This document shows, piece after piece, positions 35,301-43,782 of a stretch of 64,000 nt of DNA (the stretch's first letter is position 1; each line of letters begins with the position of its first letter). The position numbers were made by a program, and so were the translations under genes. Under the pieces are notes generated by a model. It had not been told where the DNA came from. It saw nothing but the letters and a program-made list of their open reading frames with translations, and did not search any database. Origin of the DNA: Nymphaea colorata (taxonomy: Eukaryota; Streptophyta; Magnoliopsida; Nymphaeales; Nymphaeaceae); assembly GCF_008831285.2 (NCBI RefSeq), contig NC_045139.1:18520354-18584353 (forward strand), given 5' to 3'.

Positions 35301-38300
35301 CTTGGGAACAAAGGGGAAGAGTATTCCTCTAATCAGCTAATTCAGTTTATGGAGTTTTTGGATTACAAGGTTAGTCCCAGTGTGATTGACACGGTCACGG
35401 TCAGTAATGAGAAGGGCAGCCATATGGAAGGGGTCACGGTGGATGCTCAGCCCATTGTTGCCCGGGATCACTTGTTTGGCCAGGTTTATGTCAGAAAGGA
35501 GAAAGCTACAGTGGAAGATGTTGGTGATGAGGATAGAACCAATCCCAATCCTGTGATCTCCCCGGATGACCCAAGTCCATCGAATGAAGAGCTCCCCATT
35601 GCTGTGCGCAAAGGCACCAGGTCATGTACTTCTCACCCTATTCAGAGATTTGTTTCTTATGCTAAGCTCAGTACAAATTACAAATGTTTTATCACAACCT
35701 TATCCAAAGTTGTTATTCCCAGGTCGGTGGATGATGCTAAGGATGATCCCAAGTGGTTACATGCTATGACAGAGGAGATGGGTGCGTTAGCTAAGAACAA
35801 AACATGGGAAGTTGTTGATATCCCTAAAGGGACACACTCAGTTGGCTCTAAGTGGCTTCACAACGTGAAGTACAAACCTGATGGCACTGTAGATCGATAT
35901 AAAGCTCGTTTGGTTGCAAAGGGGTTCAGCCAGAAGTATGGGATCGACTATCTTGAGACCTTTGCCCCTGTTGCAAAGTTGAAGACCGTGAGGGTTATTC
36001 TTGCTCTTGCTGTGCACAGGAAGTGGCGCATGGACCAGCTTGATGTTAAAAATGCGTTCTTGAACGGCCATCTGGAGGAAGAAGTCTATATGAGCATGCC
36101 TCCCGGGTATGTTCAAGAGGGAAAATGTTGTCACCTCAAGAAAGCTTTGTATGGCTTGAAGCAGTCGCCTAGAGCTTGGTTTGAGAGACTAAGGATCGTT
36201 ATGAAGTCTACTGGGTACAAGCAAGGAAATGGAGATCATACCCTATTCATAAAGCAGAGAGATGGTCTGGTGAGTCTTCTCCTTGTCTACGTTGATGATA
36301 TGATTGTCACTGGCAGTGATGAAGAAGAAAACAGAAAGATGAAGGAGAGATTAGCTAAAGAATTCGACCTCAAGGATCTGGGTAAGCTGAGATACTTTCT
36401 GGGGATAGAGATTGCTCGATCAGAGACAGGGCTGGTTATGAATCAAAGGAAGTACACTCTTGACTTACTAAAGGAGACAGGCAAACTTGGTTGTAGGCCC
36501 TATCTTACTCCTATAGAGTCGGGAACTAAGATAAGTATCAAGACGGGCACTATTCTGGATGAGGAAGGAAAAGGGCGATATCAGAGGCTAGTAGGTAAGC
36601 TTATCTATCTTACTCTAACTCGCCCTGATATCACGTATGCGGTAAATGTGCTAAGTCAATTTATGCATGCTCCCACGGATTGTCACTGGAAGAGTGCAGA
36701 AAGAGTGTTGGGATATCTAAAGAATGACCCAGGAAAAAGACTGCTGTATACTCGACAAGACAAACTTACTATTGAGGGCTACTCAGATGCAGATTGGGCA
36801 GGTTGCACTGACACAAGGAGGTCTACTACAGGGTATTGTATCTTTCTTGGAGGTAACCTAGTAGTTTGGAGAAGTAAGAGGCAAGAAGTATGTTCGAGGT
36901 CTAGTGCTGAGGCTGAGTACAGGGCTGTTGCAATGGGGGTTACAGAGATGCTGTGGCTGAAGATTCTTTTGACTGATATTGGTGTGGAACTGGGAGATAA
37001 AATGAAGATGTACTGTGACAACAAGTCTGCGATTAATCTTGCCAATAATCCAGTTCTACATGACAGGACCAAACATGTGGAGATTGACCGTCATTTTATC
37101 CAGGAACGCATTGACTCAAAGGAACTGATTCTGCCATATATGAAGTCTGAAGATCAAGTTGCAGACGTCCTAACTAAAGGGCTTTGTACTTCTTCATTCG
37201 AAAAGAATGTTAGCAAGCTTGGCATGTTTGACATGTATGCCAAGCTTGAGGGGGAGTGTTAGAATATGTTGCTGTGGGAACCGGATCCATTCCTGGACCC
37301 GGTTCTATGGGGCGCGGGTACCGAGGCGGGCTCGGTACCCTAGGCGGCTTCTCCTCTCTCCCTCTTTATATTGTCACTTGTGTTTAGTGTTGAATTAAGT
37401 GAAATATAATTTTCTCTCTCCTAGGGTTGCGGTGAGCCCCTAGGTCAGAGCCTCCCCGTGGTTTTTCACCTCTTTCTGAGGTTTTCCACGTAGATTGTGT
37501 GTTCGTTCTCCACTCTCTCTCTTTGTGGTTCGTGTTTCTACACCAATAATGTTCAAATCCAGATTCCAGGCACCAATATTAGCATTTGATCCAATAAAAG
37601 AAAATATGTTGGTTCTTCTCTTTTTCGTCTTGTTTCTTCCCTCTTAGACTCCACCCACCCTGCTTCCTCACTAGTTTAGTTGATTCCATACATCTCCTTC
37701 AATTGCAATGGATTTCAGTTGAGGCACATGAGATCGACTCTTTCAAGCGAATATTGTTCAATCTCAGCTTGAAGCTAGCTCTAGCCATCTCCCACAAATA
37801 TATATTTTGTCAGATAGAAGAAAACATCCACTTCAAGGTGGAGGAAGGGGGTTTTCTGTCTACTAAAAAGATTAGTTTAGACCTCCACATGGGCCTAGAT
37901 AACTTTTTTGCTAAATTATTAAATACATACCCAGACTTGGAGCATCTGTACACTCAGGTGAGCTTCTCCAACCTTTAAATGGCCTCAGATCATGCTTTAG
38001 CTCATTAACTGAACCAATACTTAAGGTTGTTGTTAGGCTTATCTCATTTAAACTTACAAAAAATGCCAAAGTCATGCTTCACTAAACTCGATGGTGGAAG
38101 CTCCTGTTGAGCTGTGCTGACCCCTAATCTTGTCTTCATCTGAAGATTCTTGTTCTTTGCCTTTCTTTATGCCAACAGTAAAGCCTCTGCAATACAATAA
38201 AATAATGCAAAATATATGAAGGATAAATCTTTATGCTAAACAGTTTACTTTGTACTTCCATTTTTTAAATAAAATTGTACGACTGGATGTTTGAAAAATT

Positions 38301-38523
38301 GGCTAGAAAGCAGGCTTTGGACAATGGGCCTACTTGATTCAAAACACAAAGATAAGGAAAATACCACAAAAGGTAGGATGGATTCAATTTTCCCTTTTGG
38401 GTGTGTTTGAAGTGTGCAATGATGGTCTCGTGAGACACCTTAGCTGTCCACTGTCCAGTCATGAAGCATCGAGTCTCATGAAACTTTCAGTTGAACTTGT
38501 AGAGGTGTGTTTAGTCACTTTAT

Positions 38524-38577
<54 letters not shown>

Positions 38578-41528
38578 TAACAATACCATGCAAAGAGGGA
38601 TACCTATAAATAATTAGACAAAACTGTCTCTAAACATGGACCAAGGAGCCAAGCATCTCTTCTAGGAAAAAGGGAAGGTCCCTTGGATATATAAGAGGGT
38701 GAGAATATGCTAGTCAACAGCTAGCTCAATGGAGTGATGGACATGCAATGGCCAAAAAACCAAACCACTAAATGTAAAAAGTGTAGAGAGAATGAGAGGT
38801 GATTTTCCCTTTCTATTTTCTTTTATGGTTTTATCCTTTCACAATAAAAACTTAAATGAAACAGACAATGATAAACTCTCATCGTTGGCACCTAGCTGTG
38901 CTAGTCCAGGTAGGCACCAAGTAGGTGGCCCACCTGGTGCCCAGCGCTTATGCATGCCTTTAACTACTAAAGAAGTGTGGCAATTTTCAGCGTAAATTTG
39001 TGATATTTGAGATTGAATTTCTATAGCATGTAGTCTTGTGTTTGACTGATGACATGAACTTTTGAGATAAACTGTCAGAATGTGTTTTTGAGGCATTTCA
39101 TCTACCCATCCAGATGCACCCTTAATTTGATATTGCTGTTTTGGCATATTGTTGGAAAGTAAAGCACAAAGGCAATTGCTGCAATTTGTGACAAACGTGA
39201 GACTTCAGCAATATTTTATCTCTGAAATTGTTGTATACAAGAATCCTCTGTTCTAATTATAATGACAACAGAATGTCTGACATTCAATAGCACCAACAAA
39301 CTAGAATATCTTTTGCTTTGAAATAGTTGTTAATACCTTGTGCTTATAACTTTTCTCTCTCTCTCTCTCTCTTTTTTTTTGTTTTCTACTTTGTAGTGTT
39401 ACCACATGAAGCAAATAAAATTATTTCTCCTTGTTGTTAGAGTGTTTTGACAATAACATGATTATAGATTTTTTTACTGGATAAATTAGATTAAAGTTGC
39501 CATTGTCATATAAACCTCCAAATATATATATAATTCACTGTTGGCAAATACTTTATGGTTTAAACTTTCAAGTGCTAATTGGCTGTTAAAATGATAGATC
39601 GGAACTGGCGCTATGTTAGTTTGCAGATTGGTACCGTGTATTGGCTGACATGCTCTGGCACATACTGACCTATTTCTGTTTTTATTTGAAAGTAATTTAA
39701 ATGAAGTTTATGATAATAAAAGACCAAAAACCACCTTTCTAGAAACTGTATGGGCCCAATATTGTTTCAGCGATAGGCCACTACGATGGGTCTTTGACAG
39801 AAATGAGCCAATACAATATATATTGATAACACTGATGTAAAGGCCTGGTCAGTGTCTGACGGGTATTAGTTGGTCTAGATGGCATGTGTCAGGAAAAGTT
39901 AACAAGCATGATCTTAAATAATTATAACACTAATCTACATCAAAAGGATAAAAACCTTAGATGGTTTAAAATATATTTTAATGTTTTAACATACTGAGAA
40001 AGAAAACCAAAAGTTAAAAAACAACCAGGGTCACACACTATTTACGTGGTCAACTGAATACTTCTAGGTGTTAAATCTTGTCAGAGAAAATAGCATAGAC
40101 AGTTTGTATAATTACACTGAGGCCTTTATAAATATTTACCACTTAATCATGGCTTTTTTATAATAATTGCATGAATGATTTGGGTGTCAGAATTCTTGGG
40201 TTGTATGTTCATTTGAGGTCACAACCGTCACATGCTTCCAGTAAGGCTTGTGTCTTCATGCAGCGTTAACTATCTACATTCTTTCTAACCTGGATTGTGC
40301 TTGGAAGAATTCAGGTGATTTTTTAGTTATTTTTCTCTTAATGGTGATTGGAAAAGTAAAAAGTTGTCAGATATCTGTTTCTATACTGTCTGTGAATCAT
40401 CATACTTGCTATGGAACTCTTTCATGTGCATGCTTTGATTTAGTTGATCACATTTCCTTTTATATCTGGCCTTGCCATCTTTTACAAAGAAATATATTTG
40501 TGTCACAGGCGTGTTTTTGTTGGAGATGTTGTTGTTGTAAGGGACCCTGAGAAGTCCGGTCACTACCTTGTTAGAAGGTTGTCTGCGATTGAAGGGTATG
40601 AGATGGTGTCTAAAGACGAAAAGGAAACGCCATTCATACTAGATAAGGATGAATGCTGGGTATTAGCAGATAATGAAGCCTTAAACCCAAAGGTAGCTAT
40701 CTTCTAACTATAGCATGTTTGGTCTAGTAGCAAATGGATCAGATTGGTCAGTTCGTATGGTGTTTCATTTTTGCAATATTCAGGTTCATAAAATCATTAC
40801 ATGTTATCACTAGTTCTGTGTATCCTATAAAAGTTAGTAGCTGAGAGTTGTAATTTCTGGTTTCAAGGTAAGGCCAATTAGTTCCCCTGGTGACACTCGA
40901 TGGGTCCGGTAATGTACCATTTGTTGCATGGAGATACCCTTAATGTGGTTCCAAGCTGGAATTTGGTGTATCAACCTGCCAAGCTGAAAGGATACTGATC
41001 AATCTTAATATACACCAAGCTTAGATGCGACGAATCTGATGCAGACATGAATGTCATTTCCTTCCTGAAATGTTTTAAAAAATGATACAATAAAGTTCAC
41101 CATGGCATTCCGTTGTGACAACTGCCTGGAAATAACATTTTTGTGTGGAATACTACATGCGTTATGAGCATTCATAGATCGGACAGTAGATATATTATCA
41201 TATAAATGCTTTGGTGTATTTTCAGTTAATTTATATATTTCTGCAGGAAGCCCATGACAGCCGTACTTTTGGACCTGTTCGTATAGGCGACATTGTGGGC
41301 AGAGTCATATATTACATGCAAACAGCTGTTGATCATGGTCCTGTACAGAACAGGTAAAAAGTGGTATGAGTATGATATCTTGTTAATTAAGCGGACTTGG
41401 TAACATATTAACTACTGATTTTGAATTATTTTGCTTTTGTTAGTCATTTTGGAATGCAAAAAGATTCCCCAGTCTTGGCTGTGGAGTTGGATGTTGATGA
41501 GATGGCTAGAAGAATGCCTAAAGAGTGA
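23381..41528 (+). CDS. Mitochondrial inner membrane protease-like protein (peptidase S26 family), catalytic dyad missing
   Basis: Five exons: 23381-23452, 30852-31024, 40509-40692, 41247-41353 and 41444-41528. All introns are GT-AG and phases agree, giving 206 residues. The product matches the plant protein I know as At1g06200 (also 206 residues), annotated as S24/S26 peptidase family. Order: N-terminal amphipathic segment (MVSLSTWLRYIAHKF); S26 box B-like region at 57-63 (GEQMAPT); box C (RVFVGDVVVV, 83-92); box D (LVRRLSAIEG, 102-111); box E (ADN...DSRTFGPV, 135-154). Active IMP proteases have Ser in GxSM and Lys before the Arg in box D; here these are Gln59 and Arg104. The protein is therefore probably non-catalytic, perhaps a partner or scaffold. 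Introns 1 (7.4 kb) and 2 (9.5 kb) are full of insertions. It is head-to-head with RHON1. Confidence 0.9.
23453..24732 (+). other. Intron 1 of the S26-like gene, left part
   Basis: Intron sequence from donor GTTCTC. No other gene is supported. The block near 24025-24180 contains two similar copies of 'cgatggtgtaatacatccgatggaattcttg', showing local duplication. Confidence 0.6.
24733..25528. mobile_element. Non-autonomous hAT-type DNA transposon (796 bp) in intron 1
   Basis: Perfect 12-bp terminal inverted repeats (TAGGGCTGCACA ... TGTGCAGCCCTA). They are flanked by a perfect 8-bp duplication catgcatg at 24725-24732 and 25529-25536, the hAT hallmark. Both subterminal regions are arrays of GAGCTCGA / CTCGAGTC words, typical of transposase-binding repeats. 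The centre has two near-copies of gagaaaaacgggagg-aaaatga and no recognisable transposase, so it depends on an autonomous partner. The perfect duplication suggests fairly recent movement. Confidence 0.88.
25537..30851 (+). other. Intron 1 of the S26-like gene, right part
   Basis: Long intron with no supported nested gene. Contents: a poly(C)-rich tract near 26195-26213; a 25-base direct repeat at 25797-25821 and 28282-28306; a possible MITE at 28307-28683; and remnants of the GAGCTCGAG family near 30185-30305. The open minus-strand frames at 28678-29100 overlap in several registers and match nothing I know. The acceptor before exon 2 is ctgcag. Confidence 0.5.
28307..28683. mobile_element. 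Possible MITE with CATAG-CACAAAAAAC ends
   Basis: The left end catagccacaaaaaac and the reverse complement of the right end catagtcacaaaaaac match at 15 of 16 bases. The interior is T/A-rich with 'cacgtttttt' and 'tttttgtgttttt' blocks in both orientations. No flanking duplication was found. Confidence 0.45.
31025..32254 (+). other. Intron 2 of the S26-like gene, left part
   Basis: Intron sequence from donor GTATGC to the copia insertion. It includes a 26-bp tandem duplication at 31967-32018. No coding signal. Confidence 0.6.
31967..32018. repeat. 26-bp tandem duplication
   Basis: Unit acatttacaatgagggggc-acttggt is repeated once with a single c/a difference. Confidence 0.9.
32255..32540 (+). 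repeat. 5' LTR of the copia element
   Basis: 286 bp, TGTTAGAATATG...TTTCTACA. A TATA-like tttatatt lies near 32363-32370. No mismatch to the 3' LTR was seen. Confidence 0.97.
32541..32553 (+). promoter_or_regulatory. Primer-binding site of the copia element
   Basis: tggtatcagagcc starts immediately after the 5' LTR and is the usual plant copia primer site, complementary to the 3' region of initiator methionine tRNA. Confidence 0.9.
32624..32790 (+). repeat. 78-bp tandem repeat in the copia leader
   Basis: GC-rich leader between the primer site and gag. The block ccct-tgtgacgtcgccctgctctg recurs with a 78-base period (32637 and 32715), followed by gccgccgctgtcctttgtt in both copies and shorter CCGCCGTCCTCTGTT repeats. 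Confidence 0.9.
32952..37262 (+). CDS. copia gag-pol polyprotein (1,436 residues, uninterrupted)
   Basis: Single open frame for the copia polyprotein. Domains in order: Gag with a DNYLSWSAAL motif near the start; CCHC zinc knuckle (about residues 251-264, CAHCHKLGHSVDFC); aspartic protease (about 350-356, IVDSGAT); integrase with HHCC finger (His near 489, Cys-x2-Cys near 519-522) and DDE residues near Asp548, Asp612 and Glu647; reverse transcriptase with the YVDD box near 1113-1116; RNase H with SDADWAG near 1277 and a KHVEID motif near 1373. All signature residues are present and no internal stop is seen, so the copy could be autonomous. The start is the first in-frame ATG, 32952; the frame is open a little further upstream without ATG. 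The stop overlaps the first bases of the 3' LTR. No frameshift separates gag from pol, as is usual for plant copia elements. Confidence 0.95.
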   Translation: MAEAMETQKDAVLDTGSASKTENVPIQVTSIRLTKDNYLSWSAALEIGITSRGRLSYITGDKPAPIKSDPQWATWALEDSQVKVWIISSVSSDIQPLILRKPTSFDMWTVLAKMYGRKKRHLRTYQIKRSIYSLTQGDLSVAAFHAALKTKWEELDYHVTDEWTCGSDHSLYWEKEWMDRTFLFLGGLRDEFESLRSQILNGDEIPGIEEVYARVESEEQRRQVMHLDTGHGPSAFVSRASGTGQRPARHCAHCHKLGHSVDFCWDLHPEKRLVRGRPPSGKRSPSVSDSSQSNSSSGAKSKLSPAQLKELQAYISRLSTTPEESSTSEGAQLAQALVASTDQGNPSLGDWIVDSGATHHMTGDSKLFQEYQLSSGKQRVSMADGSSISVAGKGSLSLLNKYRLHNALHVPNIPVNLLSVSSITKELNCNMIFSADHCSLQDLVTGKKIGIGSVTDGLYRLPVQVASALISATSGHLSGVNDRSTVLRWHERLGHLPFQLIKKLFPHLFASVSIDSFACEVCQLAKHVRASYPISLNKTTPPFALVHSDVWGPSGVPTCGGCHYFLTLIDDYSRCTFVYLLRERSEVPAVVKNFVAFVETQFHTTVQAFRTDNAREYVSQSLDEFLTGKGIVHETSCSYTPPQNGIAERKNRHLLNVTRAIMFQRHVPKRYWGDALLTSAHLINRMPTRVLDGQSPYSTLWPTQNLWPLTHRVFGCSCFVHNHSPTLKKLDPRSIKGVFLGYSSTQKGYKCVDPTTSKVYVSRDVTFHKHESYFSVNPLQGECLGNKGEEYSSNQLIQFMEFLDYKVSPSVIDTVTVSNEKGSHMEGVTVDAQPIVARDHLFGQVYVRKEKATVEDVGDEDRTNPNPVISPDDPSPSNEELPIAVRKGTRSCTSHPIQRFVSYAKLSTNYKCFITTLSKVVIPRSVDDAKDDPKWLHAMTEEMGALAKNKTWEVVDIPKGTHSVGSKWLHNVKYKPDGTVDRYKARLVAKGFSQKYGIDYLETFAPVAKLKTVRVILALAVHRKWRMDQLDVKNAFLNGHLEEEVYMSMPPGYVQEGKCCHLKKALYGLKQSPRAWFERLRIVMKSTGYKQGNGDHTLFIKQRDGLVSLLLVYVDDMIVTGSDEEENRKMKERLAKEFDLKDLGKLRYFLGIEIARSETGLVMNQRKYTLDLLKETGKLGCRPYLTPIESGTKISIKTGTILDEEGKGRYQRLVGKLIYLTLTRPDITYAVNVLSQFMHAPTDCHWKSAERVLGYLKNDPGKRLLYTRQDKLTIEGYSDADWAGCTDTRRSTTGYCIFLGGNLVVWRSKRQEVCSRSSAEAEYRAVAMGVTEMLWLKILLTDIGVELGDKMKMYCDNKSAINLANNPVLHDRTKHVEIDRHFIQERIDSKELILPYMKSEDQVADVLTKGLCTSSFEKNVSKLGMFDMYAKLEGEC
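37247..37256 (+). promoter_or_regulatory. Polypurine tract of the copia element
   Basis: tgagggggag immediately precedes the 3' LTR and is the expected plus-strand priming site. Confidence 0.85.
37257..37542 (+). repeat. 3' LTR of the copia element
   Basis: 286 bp, identical by eye to the 5' LTR. The last codon bases and stop of gag-pol overlap its first six bases. Confidence 0.97.
37548..40508 (+). other. Intron 2 of the S26-like gene, right part
   Basis: Intron sequence from the copia target duplication to the acceptor gtcacag before exon 3. It contains a (GT)n(AT)n microsatellite at 38524-38574, a (CT)n run near 39353-39371, and unassigned repeat-like sequence near 39600-39900. No nested gene is supported. 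Confidence 0.6.
38524..38574. repeat. (GT)n(AT)n compound microsatellite
   Basis: GT repeats passing into a long AT run. Confidence 0.95.
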
Positions 41529-42105
41529 CTGCCCTATGGGGAAAATTGAATACATTTTCTCTTCTCTGTACCACTAAATTTGCTATTGCATGAGATATTT
41601 TAGGCATATTACAGGAGGTTAAACTGCGCCATCAACTGAAGCAGGGAAGGCATGATGAATGTAAAGCAGCCACGGGAAAGTAGTCTTTTTAGCTGCATTG
41701 ACTAAAATCTGTTGTCTTGATGTCGGCGAATCTCCAATATGCTTGTCAAGTTGTCAACTATTTTTCCGGAACATGCATTTACCATGTGCCATTAGTTGTG
41801 CATGTGAAAGAACAATGCATGTATAAGACAATTTCAGTTTTGGTTGAATTTTGTTGGAGGATTGGCACGACTGCCACATTGTGCTTGGATTCTGTTCTTG
41901 AAGCTGTTACCGTGATTGGTAGCAAGATTTGAATGCCTTGGCACTTACACTGCAGCGAGGCACAACTTAAGGTCTTTTGGAACGTTTGCATTTTGTGTCC
42001 ACATGCTTCCTGCATGCTAAAATATAACTCCACTGTCGCGTGCATAACCATGTTTCATTTCCTTCAAGACCATTTAAGGTTTTTGATTTTTCACTTTTTC
42101 CTTTT

Positions 42106-42106
<1 letters not shown>

Positions 42107-42138
<32 letters not shown>
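42107..42138. repeat. (CT)n microsatellite
   Basis: CT repeat run directly before the SINE-like segment. Confidence 0.95.
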
Positions 42139-42140
<2 letters not shown>

Positions 42141-42141
42141 C

Positions 42142-42290
42142 AACCGGTCTAGTGCAACCGGCGGGCTGTGTGGCCTGCATAAACCACGTCCTCGGTTCGA
42201 TTGTTGAGGGTGGTATCCTTATCAGAGTTGATTTGGGTTGAGGGTTGCCGTTGAGATTAATATGGTTGGGTTTTAGTCCCTTTCGTCGCC
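42142..42290 (+). mobile_element. Possible tRNA-derived SINE
   Basis: Contains an A-box-like TAGTGCAACCGG at 42150-42161 and a B-box-like GGTTCGATTG at 42194-42203, 44 bases apart as in tRNA-type pol III promoters. There is no cloverleaf, so it is not a tRNA gene. The 3' boundary is a guess and no target duplication was found. Confidence 0.4.
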
Positions 42291-43782
42291 GCCACTCCTC
42301 GCTGAACTAAACAAATATCATGCCACCATCCTTGTTGGTCTAGGAGGTCAGACATGTTAATTCAATTTCACCTATTGCTTTATATTAAAAACAAAAAAAT
42401 TACAACCAACCTCCTTAATTTGTTTTTACAGAGTACATTATTAATGTTCGGATGGTTTGAGTTTGGCTGAACTGAACTCGAGTTTAGCCAAGCCGAGATT
42501 GATCCTGAACTTAGTTGAGCGGTGGTGCTTGTTTAGTTAGGATGTCTTAGGAATGTGAACTGGGATGATGATGATATGGTATATGAGCTTTAGTTGGTTC
42601 TTATCAACCATTTTCTATAGTTAAATCACGGCTTTGGTTAAATAAGTTTTGTGTTTACTTAATTATTTTTGCACGTACAGCCATCACATACAGTTTCAGG
42701 TAACACATAAAAGTATTAGCTATAGTGTAAATTATATGTTTTTATTGCAGTGAGCGCTTCTCTGCGTTCTGTGGCGTTCATGGTGAACTCATCCATCGGA
42801 TATCATCGTGGATCATCTTTTCTTAGATTCGTTTTCCCTTTAATTGAAGCGATGCTGCCCTCAACTCCACTCATCAGCTCAGTGGGCAGTGTCTTCAAAT
42901 GAACTCATTGCTTAGCTCAACCTGGCTAATCTAGAGCTACTTGATATTGGTCTATGTACTTGATCAGATGTAGGGATCTGCCATCTGTGATTCAATTGTT
43001 CATTCAATGAGAATACTCTTGCGTTCGGACTTTAAGGTGCACCAAGAGGTGAAACTTCACTCCCTTCCCCTACTTTTAGGGTCCAGGGCTGCTTCAAAAC
43101 CTGAATGATCTTACAATCAAGATCCGCTAGTTATGGCTAGTTGTGTAAACAGTGCTCCATCTTGGCTTGTTCTAGAAAGTAGTTGACTCTGAGCTGAGTC
43201 TGAGCCGATTCAGTCCTATAAACATGCCTAGTTCAGTGCAGGCTGGATCCTCTTAGATCCAAATAAAAATCCAAAATCTTAGCATCCTACTCGACCCAGC
43301 ACTGGATTCAATGAAAAGTGGCTTATGTGAGAACCGCATACTATATTTGAAATGAATTAATGATCCAAACCCTTATTGAGACATCAACTTGTTCTTGTAT
43401 TGAAAAATGGGGGCTACTAACACATATGTTGAAGTTTCGTGGCAACGGCACTTCGAGGGACAAAGTATCAAAAACAGACTCTATATCTTGAAGATACAAG
43501 GAATTGAATGAAAGTTTTTGGTTTTGTTTAAGCGGTAGGATGAAATTCTCCTTAGTTAATGACCCAAACGAAAAACAGAGGTGAATGGGTCAATCCGAAT
43601 TGGGACCTAGCACGATGATATGGATCTGAGATGAAGGCTCGGTTTGGATCGGTTATTTCCGACCCACAATTTCGCTCCTTGGGTAGCTGTGGCCTTGTTT
43701 AAGAAAGAAGCGCCGGCGACCTCCCTCCCCTTCTGCTCCCCTCTGAGCTACAGTCGAGACGAAGAGGAGGAAGGAAGGAGAG

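Larger units (their letters stand above)
32255..37542 (+). mobile_element. Complete Ty1/copia LTR retrotransposon in intron 2
   Basis: 5,288-bp element with identical 286-bp LTRs (32255-32540 and 37257-37542) beginning TG and ending CA. It is flanked by the perfect 5-bp duplication ccaat (32250-32254 and 37543-37547). It has a primer-binding site, one long gag-pol frame and a polypurine tract. I found no difference between the two LTRs on visual comparison, so insertion is very recent or the element was recently homogenised. It lies in the sense direction of the host gene. The protein order (integrase before reverse transcriptase) defines copia. The lineage may be Ale-like, but this is not certain. 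Confidence 0.97.
41529..43782. other. Intergenic region between the S26-like gene and OST1
   Basis: About 2.25 kb with no supported protein gene. It contains the presumed 3' UTR of the S26-like gene, a (CT)n run at 42107-42138, a SINE-like element beginning about 42142, and the 5' flank of OST1 (last ~150 bases GC-rich with purine-rich leader gaagaggaggaaggaaggag). Confidence 0.55.

Noticed and set aside
42142-42290. A functional tRNA gene
   Set aside because: A- and B-box-like words exist but no acceptor stem or cloverleaf can be formed; treated as possible SINE.
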